Shown here: piece by piece, positions 8,078-16,822 of the stretch
How the letters are laid out: each line of letters opens with the position of its first letter
Numbering within the stretch: the first letter of the stretch is position 1
Source of the DNA: Candidatus Saccharimonadota bacterium
GTDB lineage: Bacteria > Patescibacteriota > Saccharimonadia > Saccharimonadales > Saccharimonadaceae
Length of the DNA stretch: 64,000 nucleotides
Direction of reading: 5' to 3'
Assembly (NCBI GenBank): GCA_009777315.1
Contig: WRMD01000001.1
Location: 1 to 64,000, forward strand
The notes under the pieces: generated by a model
Databases searched by the model: none
What the model saw: only the letters and a program-made list of their open reading frames with translations
What the model was told of the DNA's origin: nothing
Program-made: the position numbers and the translations under genes

Positions 8078-11000
8078 ATGAATCTTAGTGAAGAGCGGAA
8101 GCGGTTGAATGCGGAGCAGTTGGAAGCAGTGCAGGCGATTGATGGGCCGCTGCTCGTGGTGGCTGGGCCGGGTACGGGCAAGACGCAGATTCTGGCGCTT
8201 CGGGTGGCGGAGATTTTGGAGCAGACGGATACGGCGCCGTCGAGTATTTTGTGTTTGACCTATACGAATGCGGGGGCGGAGAATATGCGGGAGCGGTTGC
8301 ATAGATTCTTGGGGGCGGCGAGCTATGATGTTTCTGTGCATACTTATCATGCGTTTGGTGAGGTGATTCTCAGGGAATATGCGGATTATTTTACTGACAG
8401 GACGCTCGCGACGATGGTGGATGATTTGAAGCGGCATGAGATTTTGACGGGGATTATTAATGAGTTGCCGTACAATGATCCGCTGAGGTTTAATACGGAT
8501 GCGGGGCAGATTGGGTCGGTGATTTCGGATATGAAGAAGGGGGATTTGACGGCGAAAACTTTGGGTGAGACGGCGGCGAAAAATCTGTTCGTGATAGCGC
8601 AGGTGGGGGTGATAGAATTTCCGGAGAGTAAGAAATATGAGGAGTTAGCGCCTGGGTATGAAAAGATTTATGAAGAGTGGAAGGGTTTGGGGAGTGATTA
8701 TCTCAGGGCGCCGCTGATTGCGCTGCGGGAGGCGTTGGACAATCCGCCGACGACGGCGACTGGAAAAACGAGCATCACAGGGCTGACTGGGTGGCGAAAA
8801 AAGTGGTGCAAAAAAGACAATAATGACAAGTGGGTGTTGGGTGGGGAGTTTGCGAATAGTCGGGCGGCGAGCTTGGCGATTGTGTTTGAGAGATACGCGG
8901 AGGCTTTGTGCGCGGAGGGGTTGTATGACTATGATGATATGATTTTGGAAGCGATACGGGCGATAGAGACGAATGATGATTTGCGGTTTACGCTACAAGA
9001 GCGGTGGCAGTATGTGTTGCTCGATGAGTATCAGGATACGAACAAGGCGCAGGATCGAATTGTTGAGCTATTGACGAATAATCCGGCGAGTGAGGGGCGG
9101 CCGAATGTGATGGCGGTGGGTGATGATGACCAGACGGTGTATGGGTTTCAGGGGGCGCTGGCCAGTCGCTTGGGTGAGTTTGCGGTGCGGTATCGGGATA
9201 CGAAGTTGGTGGTGTTAAATACGAACTATCGGTCGGGTGGTGAGGTGGTGGAATTGAGTCAAAAAGTGATAGCGCATGTGCCAGCGGAGGATCGGATCGC
9301 GGTGAAGGAGATGGAGGCGTTTTCTGGAGCGGCGGAGATACGGAAGATGGAATATGGGACGGAGGGGCAGGAGTTTTCGGCGCTGGCGAAGTTGGCTAAA
9401 AAAGAGTGGGAGGCGGGACGGAATGTGGCGGTAATTGCGCCAAAACATAAAGTGTTGATTGAGGCGGCGGAATATTTGGCGGCGGCGGAAGTGCCGACGG
9501 TGTATGAAAAGCGGGAGAATGTGTTTGATGTGCCGGCGGTGCGGAAGATTATAAATATCTTGCGGTTGGTGGTGGGGATTAGTGACGGAAGGAATGTGGC
9601 GCATTTATATCCGCGGGCATTGTCGGCGCCGTGGTTGGGGCTTCGGGTGGTGGATTTGATGGAAAAAAATTACGGTGAGGCGGGTGAGTGGATAGATGAA
9701 TTGGCGGTGCACGTGGATGATGAGCCGCTGGATACGTTTCTTGTGCGGGTGATTGATGGGCGGTTTAAGGATTATTATCTAGGGGAAGAGCGGAAGGGTG
9801 CGGAGTTGTATCAGATTACGAGTGGGCTGAATACGCTACGGCGGAACGTGCAGAATTATTTTGGGCGGTTAGTGCGGGCGCGAGATTTGGTGCAATATGT
9901 GGATGGGTGTGAGGCGGCTGGGGTGCGCGTGTCGGCGGGTGCCGGGGCGAGTGAAGTGAATGCGGTCTCGTTGCTGACGGCGCACTCGGCGAAGGGGTTG
10001 GAGTTTGACACAGTGATTGTGGCGAACGCGGACGATGCGACGTGGGGGGTGAAGAAGGGGAACAATAATCGGCTGAGCTTGCCGTGGAACTTTGAGCCGG
10101 TGTTCCATACGGGCGACAGCCATGGTGAGGCGGCGAGGGTGTTTTTTGTGGCGGTTTCACGGGCTAAGTCGCGGTTGTATTTGCTGAGTAAAGCGGGGGA
10201 GATGCCGCTAAGGTTCTTGCCGGAGATGGAGGTGGAGCAGAAAGAAGCGGAGGTGTTGGAGAAGGCGGAGATGTTGGAGCTGCCGTGGCTTGCGCGAGCT
10301 TTAGCCGAGCCAGGGCTGGAAGTTGTGCTGCGTGATAAGCTGAAGAACTTGCGATTGTCGCCGACGGATTTGACGAGTTTTTTGGATGTGCAGTATGGTG
10401 GGCCGGAAGCGTGGTTCGAGCGGAAGTTGCTCAATTTTCCGACGGAGGATTCGGCACAGGCGCAGTACGGAAACTTGGTGCATGAGATTATGCGGGTGCG
10501 GCCGGACGACGCGATTGGGTTTGCTGATACGTGGATTGCTGGGAAGAAGTTTTTGCCGAAGGATGAGAAGTATTTGCGGGAGCGCGTGCGCGATCAGTTG
10601 CCCGGGTGGCTGGCGGAGAGGTTGCCGAGTTTAAGCGGCGAGGCGCTGGTGGAGAAATGGTTTGATGGGCATGTGGGTGAGGTGCCGGTGGGCGGGAAGT
10701 TGGATCGGTTGGAGATAGATGCGAAGAATCGTCGGCTGACGATTGTGGACTTTAAAACTGGGAAGCCGCGGGCGAAGTGGGATAGGAAAGATACGGGGCT
10801 GAGGAGTTATCAGTGGCAGCTGGCGATTTATAAATTGTTGGTGGGGGCGCGGCGGGAGTATGCGGGTTGGGAGGTTTTGGCGCGGATAGAATTTGTGACG
10901 CCGGAAGCGGAGGGGATGGTGGCGGTGCTGCCGGTGGAGCTGGATGAGGCGATTTTGGAGCGGGCGGCGCAGCTGCTGGCCGGGATGTGGAAGTCGGTGC

Positions 11001-11086
11001 AAAAATTGGACTTCCCGGATGTGTCGGGGTATACAAAATCGGTGGTGGGAATGGAGAAGTTTGAGGAGTATTTGATAGCTCAGTAA
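8078..11086 (+). CDS. UvrD/Rep-type helicase fused to a RecB-like PD-(D/E)XK nuclease
   Basis: The product has 1002 residues. The SF1A helicase core has Walker A GPGTGKTQ (about 29-36), motif II LLDEYQDTN, motif III DDDQTVYGFQGA, motif IV NYRSGGE, motif V LLTAHSAKGLEFD and motif VI FVAVSRAKSRLY. The C-terminal third carries a Cas4/RecB-type nuclease domain: GNLVHEIMR (motif I His), VGGKLDRLE (metal-binding Asp), IVDFKTGK (catalytic D-x-K) and YQWQLAIYK. This AddB/RecB-like arrangement suggests DNA end processing in recombinational repair. It lies 27 bp after the methyltransferase gene. A second, nuclease-free UvrD paralogue is at 23907. Confidence 0.92.
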   Translation: MNLSEERKRLNAEQLEAVQAIDGPLLVVAGPGTGKTQILALRVAEILEQTDTAPSSILCLTYTNAGAENMRERLHRFLGAASYDVSVHTYHAFGEVILREYADYFTDRTLATMVDDLKRHEILTGIINELPYNDPLRFNTDAGQIGSVISDMKKGDLTAKTLGETAAKNLFVIAQVGVIEFPESKKYEELAPGYEKIYEEWKGLGSDYLRAPLIALREALDNPPTTATGKTSITGLTGWRKKWCKKDNNDKWVLGGEFANSRAASLAIVFERYAEALCAEGLYDYDDMILEAIRAIETNDDLRFTLQERWQYVLLDEYQDTNKAQDRIVELLTNNPASEGRPNVMAVGDDDQTVYGFQGALASRLGEFAVRYRDTKLVVLNTNYRSGGEVVELSQKVIAHVPAEDRIAVKEMEAFSGAAEIRKMEYGTEGQEFSALAKLAKKEWEAGRNVAVIAPKHKVLIEAAEYLAAAEVPTVYEKRENVFDVPAVRKIINILRLVVGISDGRNVAHLYPRALSAPWLGLRVVDLMEKNYGEAGEWIDELAVHVDDEPLDTFLVRVIDGRFKDYYLGEERKGAELYQITSGLNTLRRNVQNYFGRLVRARDLVQYVDGCEAAGVRVSAGAGASEVNAVSLLTAHSAKGLEFDTVIVANADDATWGVKKGNNNRLSLPWNFEPVFHTGDSHGEAARVFFVAVSRAKSRLYLLSKAGEMPLRFLPEMEVEQKEAEVLEKAEMLELPWLARALAEPGLEVVLRDKLKNLRLSPTDLTSFLDVQYGGPEAWFERKLLNFPTEDSAQAQYGNLVHEIMRVRPDDAIGFADTWIAGKKFLPKDEKYLRERVRDQLPGWLAERLPSLSGEALVEKWFDGHVGEVPVGGKLDRLEIDAKNRRLTIVDFKTGKPRAKWDRKDTGLRSYQWQLAIYKLLVGARREYAGWEVLARIEFVTPEAEGMVAVLPVELDEAILERAAQLLAGMWKSVQKLDFPDVSGYTKSVVGMEKFEEYLIAQ

Positions 11087-11099
11087 TAAGCATTACATC

Positions 11100-11128
11100 T
11101 TGACAAGTCGGTCGTGAAATGCTATATT
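11100..11128 (+). promoter_or_regulatory. Consensus promoter for the 83-aa protein
   Basis: TTGACA, 17-nt spacer, TATATT, one of the best sigma70-type matches in the window. A leader of about 75 nt follows. Confidence 0.85.
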
Positions 11129-11211
11129 TAGGGTAGAAATAGGACGGTCTATGCTTGCCAATAGGCCAATATTCGTCCTAATTTGAATCTTGTCGGAAGG
11201 AGATGATTGAA

Positions 11212-11463
11212 ATGTTGTCATGGGGCGGAAAGATTGCCAATGCGGTTGCTAGTGCTTGGGGCACGGGGCAAACCTTGGATGGTGTAAACGTTGATGATGC
11301 GACTCGCAGTAAGATACATGGAGCAACTAAGCATTTGAGCCCGGAGGCTCAGCAAAGTCTATATAAGACTGCAAAGGTCATTGCGAATAATACAAGTAGC
11401 GATGAAAAGACGGGTCTTTTTGATAGTCTGTTTACGTCGAGCCATAAGAGTGACCTGTTTTGA
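11212..11463 (+). CDS. Small soluble protein (83 aa), function unknown, apparently strongly expressed
   Basis: The ORF track starts at 11203, but the ribosome site GGAAGGAG ends directly at that ATG. The ATG at 11212 has ideal spacing, giving a product that starts MLSWGGKIANAVASAW. The N-terminal 18 residues could form an amphipathic helix. The rest is polar and helix-rich (LSPEAQQSLYKTAKVIANN) with a Ser/Lys tail. There is no signal peptide or cysteine. A near-perfect promoter and ribosome site indicate high expression. No family is recognised. A small antimicrobial or membrane-active peptide is one idea, supported only by the helix. Confidence 0.72.
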   Translation: MLSWGGKIANAVASAWGTGQTLDGVNVDDATRSKIHGATKHLSPEAQQSLYKTAKVIANNTSSDEKTGLFDSLFTSSHKSDLF

Positions 11464-11664
11464 TTGACCCAAAACAATCAAATAAGTGATACTCGCTCGA
11501 TCGTTCGGGATTTTGGTAGCTTTTGCTGCGGAGTTGCCTATCGGCGAATTGAGCGTGGTTGGCTCCTTTATGGGGCTAATGGTGCAGCAGTCGGCAGCAA
11601 GGCAATTTTCTTTTCAAGCGGCGCTTAGGCGCAACCGGACCTCCTTTCCGGGTTTTTGGGGTTC

Positions 11665-11690
11665 AGGGCACTCGCGAGGGTGCCCTTTTC
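11665..11690 (+). terminator. Rho-independent terminator upstream of dus
   Basis: AGGGCAC and GTGCCCT pair around a short loop, followed by TTTTCC. Confidence 0.75.
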
Positions 11691-11717
11691 CTATCCTCGA
11701 AACAGCGAGTAGAATGG

Positions 11718-11728
11718 TATAATATAAT
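11718..11728 (+). promoter_or_regulatory. -10 element of the dus operon (leaderless)
   Basis: Two overlapping TATAAT hexamers (11718-11723 and 11723-11728) end 9 and 4 nt before the dus ATG. Confidence 0.7.
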
Positions 11729-11732
11729 TATT

Positions 11733-12722
11733 ATGTTCTGGGATAAGCTAAAGGCGCCGTATATGATTCTCGCTCCGATGGAGGCGGTGACTGATGTGCC
11801 GTTTCGTCAGGTGGTAGCGAAGGCGGGGGCGCCGGAAGTATTCTTTACCGAGTTTACGAACGTGTCGAGTTATGCGAATGAGGCGGGAAGGGCGAACGCG
11901 ATGGAGCGATTGGTATTCGCGCCGGGTGAGAGTGGGGAAGTGGGAGTGGTGAATGCTGATGGTGTGGCGATGCATCCGTTAGTGGCGCAGATTTGGGGGA
12001 AGAACCCGGAGCACTTTAAGGAGGCTGTGCGCGGATGCGTGAGTTTGGGCTATAAGGCGATTGACATAAATATGGGTTGTCCGGAAAAGAATGTGGTGAA
12101 AAATGGCGGTGGGGCGGGGATGATACGGACGCCGGAGTTGGCGGTGGAGGTGATTCGCGCGGCAAAGGAGGCTGCGGGTGGTGGGGCGGATATTAGTGTG
12201 AAGACGCGTCTGGGGTTTTCGAAGGTGGAGGAGTGGCGGGATTGGCTGAGATTGGTATTGGAGCAGGATTTGGCGGCGCTAACTGTGCATCTAAGGACGC
12301 GAAAAGAAATGAGCAATGTGGATGCGCATTTTGAACTACTGCCGGAGATTGTGGCGCTGAGGAATGAGGTAGCGCCGAAGACGAGGCTGCATATCAATGG
12401 CGATATTGTGGATCGGAAGCATGGTGAACGATTGATGAGGGAGCATGGGTTTGAGGGGGCGATGATTGGGCGAGGGGTGTTTGTGAATCCGTTTTGTTTT
12501 GTTAAGCGACAACCGACGCGTGTCGACTTGATGAAGCTCTTGTGTCTACATGTGTCGTTGTGGCCGAATCCTGATTATATTGAGCCTTTGAAGAGGTTTT
12601 TTAAGGTGTACATACGTGATTTTGATGGAGCGAGCATGATGCGGGAGAAGCTTATGGCGACACAGTCGCTAGCGGAGGTGCGCGAGGCGTTAGAATCGGA
12701 AGGGGTAAAGTATGAAGTCTAA
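11733..12722 (+). CDS. dus: tRNA-dihydrouridine synthase
   Basis: TIM-barrel flavoenzyme of 329 residues that reduces uridine in the tRNA D-loop. The FMN/N-terminal motif ILAPMEAVTDVPFR, the region AQIWGKNPEHF, the active-site motif DINMGCPEKNVVKNGGG with its catalytic Cys, VKTRLGF, LTVHLRT and the phosphate-binding INGDI and MIGRGVFVNPF are all present. The first of four overlapping genes (dus-smpB-xthA-YjeF-like), it overlaps smpB by 11 bp. Which Dus subfamily it belongs to cannot be said from this alone. Confidence 0.94.
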   Translation: MFWDKLKAPYMILAPMEAVTDVPFRQVVAKAGAPEVFFTEFTNVSSYANEAGRANAMERLVFAPGESGEVGVVNADGVAMHPLVAQIWGKNPEHFKEAVRGCVSLGYKAIDINMGCPEKNVVKNGGGAGMIRTPELAVEVIRAAKEAAGGGADISVKTRLGFSKVEEWRDWLRLVLEQDLAALTVHLRTRKEMSNVDAHFELLPEIVALRNEVAPKTRLHINGDIVDRKHGERLMREHGFEGAMIGRGVFVNPFCFVKRQPTRVDLMKLLCLHVSLWPNPDYIEPLKRFFKVYIRDFDGASMMREKLMATQSLAEVREALESEGVKYEV

Positions 12723-13167
12723 GTCTAATCCGAGTACGATTGTGAATCGGCGAGCGCGTTATGACTATAGCTTGGGTGATGAACTGGTGGTGGGTGTGGC
12801 GTTGAAAGGTGATGAGGTGCGGGCGGCGCGAGATCATCGGATGCAGCTGAAGGGTGCGTATGTGACGGTGCGGCGTGGTGAGCTATGGCTTGTGAACGCG
12901 AGCTTTTCGGTGCGGGCGGCGGAAGGGGAGACGACTGTTAGGAGTGAACCGGTGAAACTTCTGGCGACAAAGAAGCAGATTGAGAGTTTGAAAGCTGAAA
13001 AGGTGACGGGCAAGACGATTGTGCCGGTAAGGGTGTTGACTGCGGGAAGGTTTATAAAATTGGTGATTGCGGTGGGGACGGGTAAGCGAGAATATGACAA
13101 GCGGCACTCGATAAGAAAGAGGGAGAGCGATCGTGAGGCGCGGAAGTTGATGAAGGTGGGACGATGA
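12712..13167 (+). CDS. smpB: SmpB, tmRNA-binding protein of trans-translation
   Basis: The 151-residue product has the OB-like core with NRRARYDYSLGDELVVGVAL and LKGDEVRAARDHRMQLKGAYV. Its basic C-terminal tail, GKREYDKRHSIRKRESDREARK, is the segment that folds into the empty mRNA channel. It works with tmRNA to rescue stalled ribosomes. No tmRNA was found in the window. Its start lies within the end of dus, and xthA overlaps its stop by 4 bp, so translation of the block is coupled. Confidence 0.94.
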   Translation: MKSKSNPSTIVNRRARYDYSLGDELVVGVALKGDEVRAARDHRMQLKGAYVTVRRGELWLVNASFSVRAAEGETTVRSEPVKLLATKKQIESLKAEKVTGKTIVPVRVLTAGRFIKLVIAVGTGKREYDKRHSIRKRESDREARKLMKVGR

Positions 13168-13937
13168 GAGTAGCGACGTGGAATGTGAATGGGCTACGAG
13201 CGGTGGTGAAGCGGGGGGATTTAGAGAGGTTTCTCGATGAATATCAGCCGGATGTGTTGTTGATGCAAGAGATAAAAATGAATGAGATGGTGGATTATGC
13301 GCCGGAATATGAGAAGTTTGATAGTTATGCTTTAAAAAAAGGATATTCGGGGACGTCGGTGTGGGTGCGTCTTGAGATGAAAGCGGTGCGGGAAGAAGTG
13401 CCGGTGGGTGATGTGGATGGGGAATCGGAGTTGACGGATAAATATGGTGATTTGCTGGATGAGGGACGGATTACGACGGTGAAGGTTGGTGGTGTAAATT
13501 TCGTGAGTGTGTACGTGCCGAATAGTAAGCGAGATTTGACGCGGATACCGGTGCGGCAGAAGTGGGATGAATGGTTTAAGAAATATTTGGATGAACTGGA
13601 TGGGCCGGTGGTGTGTGGCGGAGATTTCAATGTGGCGGTGGAGGAGATAGATTTGGCGCGGCCGAAAGAAAATCGAAATACGCATGGATTTACGGACGAG
13701 GAGCGAGCGGGGATGCGGAACTTTTTGAAAGATTATCAAGACGTGTGGCGCGAAGAGAATCCGGACAAGCAGCAGTATACTTGGTGGAGTCATTTTGCTA
13801 GGGCGCGGGAGAAGAATATTGGCTGGAGGATTGATTATTTGATTACGCGGGGGGTGGAGTTATCGAATGCGCGGATTTTAGGCGAGGTGCTGGGGTCGGA
13901 TCATGTGCCGGTGATGGCGGAGCTAGATTTGAAATGA
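13164..13937 (+). CDS. xthA: Exodeoxyribonuclease III (AP endonuclease)
   Basis: The 257-residue product is of normal length for the ExoIII/APE1 family. Motifs seen are ATWNVNGLRA (metal/phosphate-binding Asn), DVLLMQEIKM (catalytic Glu), VSVYVPNSKR, GGDFNV (catalytic Asp and Asn), WRIDYLI and GSDHVPVMAEL (catalytic Asp-His). It nicks abasic sites and trims 3' blocks in base-excision repair. It is coupled to smpB and to the following YjeF-like gene by 4-bp overlaps. Confidence 0.95.
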   Translation: MRVATWNVNGLRAVVKRGDLERFLDEYQPDVLLMQEIKMNEMVDYAPEYEKFDSYALKKGYSGTSVWVRLEMKAVREEVPVGDVDGESELTDKYGDLLDEGRITTVKVGGVNFVSVYVPNSKRDLTRIPVRQKWDEWFKKYLDELDGPVVCGGDFNVAVEEIDLARPKENRNTHGFTDEERAGMRNFLKDYQDVWREENPDKQQYTWWSHFARAREKNIGWRIDYLITRGVELSNARILGEVLGSDHVPVMAELDLK

Positions 13938-14680
13938 GTTTTGAGCTAGCGCGGCAGGAGGAGCCGTTGTTTCCGGAAGTAGAGTTTAGTCGGCCGGAGC
14001 GGAAGATGGGCAAAGTGGCGGTAATTGGCGGGTCTGGAGCAGGCGTTGCAGCGGAGAGTAGGGCGTATGAGCGGGCGCTTCTGCTAGGTGCAGAGGAAGT
14101 GCAAGCGATATTGCCGGGTGACGGACAGTACTTTAAGATGGCGGATAAAGAAGCAATTGCGGCGGCATTTGCGTGGGCGGATGGGGTGCTGTTGCTCGGG
14201 GACTTGGGTAGAAATGCGGAGACTGCGCAGGTGCTGAGTACGGTACTGGAAGAGGCGGTAGCGGACGATAGTCTGCCGAAGCGACTATTGATTACGCGAG
14301 ATGCGGTGGATGTGCTTTTGGCGAAGTTGCCGGATTTATTGGACAGGCCGGAGGTGATGTTGGTGTTGACGTTTAGCCAGCTGCAGAAATTATTTAAGGA
14401 AGTGCTGTATCCGAAAGTGTTAGTGATGAGCTTACCGTTGCCGACGCTGGCGGATATTTTACATAAGTTTACATTGTCATACAATGTATGTATTGCAACG
14501 GTGTTTAACCAGGAGTTACTAGTGGCGAGTGGGGGTGAAGTGACGGCGACTAACTTAGTGATAACAAATTATAATCCGCTGACGGTATGGAGTGGGGATC
14601 TGGCGGTAGCAGGACTAATGTATTGGGTGTGGGGGAACATGTCGCTGAAAAGTGTGACGGCGGCTAGTATTTTAGCTTAG
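13934..14680 (+). CDS. Ribokinase-fold protein resembling NAD(P)HX dehydratase (YjeF C-terminal domain)
   Basis: The 248-residue product has the ribokinase-like features KVAVIGGSGAGVAAESRAYERALLLGA, VLLLGDLGRNAE, LLITRDAVDVL and a late TVWSGDLAVAGL at the position of the usual GTGD motif. NAD(P)HX dehydratase repairs hydrated nicotinamide cofactors. The match is moderate: the conserved GTGD Asp site reads SGD, and the N-terminal epimerase domain is absent. It overlaps xthA by 4 bp, and its 3' end overlaps the convergent SipW gene by 17 bp. Confidence 0.6.
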   Translation: MSFELARQEEPLFPEVEFSRPERKMGKVAVIGGSGAGVAAESRAYERALLLGAEEVQAILPGDGQYFKMADKEAIAAAFAWADGVLLLGDLGRNAETAQVLSTVLEEAVADDSLPKRLLITRDAVDVLLAKLPDLLDRPEVMLVLTFSQLQKLFKEVLYPKVLVMSLPLPTLADILHKFTLSYNVCIATVFNQELLVASGGEVTATNLVITNYNPLTVWSGDLAVAGLMYWVWGNMSLKSVTAASILA

Positions 14681-15539
14681 GTTTTTTGGCAGCTTCGGGG
14701 GGCGCGGCGAAGTCAGCGACAGCTTCGGTGATTTCACTGGCAGTAGCACCTGCACAGAAAGCGATAGTGGCAGCTGCGGCGACGTCGGCGACAGCAGCAT
14801 CGTCGGTGAGCCAGGTGGCAAGGTCGAGGGTGCTGTCGTCGGGGAGTTTGAGGCGGAGCTCAGTGCCGTAGCGGAAGTTGCGGTGGCGGATGACTTTGAA
14901 TGATCGGCGAGCCTTTTTGCGGTTGACTTCTATGGGTTGGCCGAGAATGTTGCTAGCGAGATTGCTAGCTCGGTCGGTGGGAGCGTAAGTAATGGCGTTG
15001 TTGAGGTGGCGGTGGAGAAGCTTTTGTAAGGCCAGGCCAAAGTAGGGTTTGATGCGGCCGATATTGACGAGGTGGCTGTAGATGAGGACGAGTAGAACGA
15101 TGAGGGCGATGAAGGGGGCGAGCCGGCCAAGAGCGATAAGCCAGATGCCACCGCTAGGGATAGTGAAGCGAACAGTGCCGAGGATGTTGTGTTCAGGGAC
15201 CGGGACGAAGTCCGGGGTGTTATTCATGTCGCCCTGAGTGAGCCAGCCGGAAGAGGAGAAGCCGATGATGCGGTGAGTGACGACGGATTCGCTATCCATG
15301 AAGGAGATGATGTCATCTATCTTGTAGACGTCGGGGCGGCGAACGAGGACGAGGTCGCCAGGCATGATGGTGGGTTGCATGCTACCGGTAGCGACACTGA
15401 AGGCGCGCCAGCCGAGGAAGTTGGGGTATTCGTCGCCGCGGAGACGGTGGTTGAGGATGAGGGTTATATTGACGACGAGGATGATGATGACGAACAGGCT
15501 AAGAAAGGCCTTGGCGGCGAAGATGAGGGCGCGTTTCAT
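14664..15539 (-). CDS. Signal peptidase I, SipW/ER type (Ser-His)
   Basis: The 291-residue product has a first membrane helix at about 8-30 and the catalytic motif ATGSMQPTI (Ser53). The second catalytic region is VVTHRIIG, with His89 where typical bacterial enzymes have Lys, as in SipW and the eukaryotic/archaeal enzymes. TQGDMNNTPD, a second helix (about 137-158) and an unusual C-terminal cytoplasmic domain of about 110 residues ending in an Ala-rich helix and KKPKLKY follow. SipW enzymes process TasA-type fibre subunits. Here the gene is the last of an operon encoding a TasA-like and a TapA-like protein, supporting a dedicated role. Confidence 0.88.
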   Translation of the reverse strand: MKRALIFAAKAFLSLFVIIILVVNITLILNHRLRGDEYPNFLGWRAFSVATGSMQPTIMPGDLVLVRRPDVYKIDDIISFMDSESVVTHRIIGFSSSGWLTQGDMNNTPDFVPVPEHNILGTVRFTIPSGGIWLIALGRLAPFIALIVLLVLIYSHLVNIGRIKPYFGLALQKLLHRHLNNAITYAPTDRASNLASNILGQPIEVNRKKARRSFKVIRHRNFRYGTELRLKLPDDSTLDLATWLTDDAAVADVAAAATIAFCAGATASEITEAVADFAAPPEAAKKPKLKY

Positions 15540-15542
15540 GGG

Positions 15543-16172
15543 CTAGACTCCAGGAAGATATTGCATTATGTCGTGAGCGGTGACAATGACATCAAAAGAT
15601 TGGCCACGAAGGCTGTAGTCGTCGAGTGTAGCAATGAGTAAGTAGTGATGGAAGTCACCGTCGACAAAACCAAGTGAGTCGAGATCGATGGCGTCAGTAG
15701 TGACGGTGCGAGAGGTGGGGTGAGGATTGAGGCGTATCGTGATATCTGGTGGGCAGTCGGAAGCTGAGGGTGAGGTGACGCGGCAGAGGGTGAGGTTAAA
15801 ATCGCGGATGTCGACAGTATCGCTAGCGCTAATTGAGAGGAGGTAACTGAGAGTGATTTGGTTGCGGGAGGTTTGATCTTCGTTTTCTATTGAGAAGACG
15901 ACGTGGCGGGATTGGGTGTTGTTGAGATTGTGGAGGCCTTGTGTGACGGTGGGGATGTTGAGCGCTGGGCGGGCGACGCTGGCAATAGAGCCGACTTGAG
16001 CGGCAGAAAGATGGCGGCTTTCGGTAGAGAGAATTGGAGAAGAGAGGGTAAAGACGGCGATCGGGAGAAGGGTAAAAGCGAGGCGATAGAGGCGAAAGTG
16101 CTTAGGGCGGGCGAAGCGACGGCTAGTATATTTAGATTTGGCGGGTTTAGGGCGAGGGAAGCGACGGCTCAT
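15543..16172 (-). CDS. Membrane-anchored exported protein of the fibre operon (209 aa)
   Basis: A highly basic N-terminus (residues 1-30) precedes one hydrophobic segment (about 31-46, LAFTLLPIAVFTLSS), then an extracytoplasmic domain of likely beta structure with two cysteines (LTLCRVTSPSASDCPP) that could form a disulfide. No family is recognised. It starts 4 bp inside the previous gene and ends 3 bp before the sipW start, so it is made with the fibre proteins and is probably a minor subunit or anchor. It was named by context only. Confidence 0.75.
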   Translation of the reverse strand: MSRRFPRPKPAKSKYTSRRFARPKHFRLYRLAFTLLPIAVFTLSSPILSTESRHLSAAQVGSIASVARPALNIPTVTQGLHNLNNTQSRHVVFSIENEDQTSRNQITLSYLLSISASDTVDIRDFNLTLCRVTSPSASDCPPDITIRLNPHPTSRTVTTDAIDLDSLGFVDGDFHHYLLIATLDDYSLRGQSFDVIVTAHDIMQYLPGV

Positions 16173-16822
16173 GGACCATCCTCGCAGACGGCGCTAGGGC
16201 CGATTTCTAAGCAGGTGCGGGAGATTTCGTGGCTGAAGGGTCGGGTAGAGCTGACGATGATGTCGACGGTGTCGTTGGGGAGGGGGGTGTAGCCTAAGCG
16301 AGGAGAGACACGGATGAGCATCCACTCTTCACCGCCGTTGTCAGCGTCGCCGGATAGCTGTGCACCGGTGAATATGCCACCAGGGCCTATGAGCCCCATG
16401 CCGAGAGGGTGTCGGTCGGAAAAGAACATAAAGTTATAGTCAGGATGGCTGAGTCGGACAGTAAATTCAAGTGGGTTGTCGGTGGCCATAGTTTGGGTGT
16501 CGAGAATGCCAGAGATGACGAGGAGGCGGTTGACGAACAACCCCATCCCCGGCGCATAGCTTGCCACTAGTTCGGAGCAGGCCATGTCATGCATAGTCAA
16601 TATCTGGAGGCGACACTTGTCGTCGTCATCGACATCGATGCTGTCGTCGACTGAGGCGAACATTGGAGCGCCGGAGGCGGGGATGGAGACAGACTGATCG
16701 TCGAGAACGTAGCGAGATTGGGTGTAGACGCGGCTGAGTATGATAAGGCTGCTGGCTACGACTATGGTAGCAATAGCGATTGCTATGGAGCGATGTTGGC
16801 GCGGGGAGAAGCTTCTTCTCAT
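16169..16822 (-). CDS. Membrane-anchored exported protein of the fibre operon (217 aa)
   Basis: Basic start, one hydrophobic helix (about 12-31, IAIAIATIVVASSLIILS), an acidic patch (SIDVDDDDKC) and a beta-rich exported domain with several cysteines, including two near the C-terminus (TCLEIGPSAVCEDG). It overlaps both neighbours by 4 bp. No homologous family is recognised. Like the 209-aa product it shows a segment PNDTVDIIVSS near the end that resembles FDVIVTAHD there, so the two may share a fold. This is an inference from by-eye comparison. Confidence 0.75.
   Translation of the reverse strand: MRRSFSPRQHRSIAIAIATIVVASSLIILSRVYTQSRYVLDDQSVSIPASGAPMFASVDDSIDVDDDDKCRLQILTMHDMACSELVASYAPGMGLFVNRLLVISGILDTQTMATDNPLEFTVRLSHPDYNFMFFSDRHPLGMGLIGPGGIFTGAQLSGDADNGGEEWMLIRVSPRLGYTPLPNDTVDIIVSSTRPFSHEISRTCLEIGPSAVCEDGP

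Larger units (their letters stand above)
11464..11732 (+). other. Gene-free interval with hairpins before dus
   Basis: TTTGATTG/CAATCAAA forms a stem just after the small gene. The ORF at 11486-11722 has no ribosome site and no protein-like composition, so it is rejected. The interval ends with a terminator-like hairpin at 11665. A GTTGCC/GGCAAT pairing in the middle could indicate an untranslated RNA, but I cannot name one. Confidence 0.4.
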
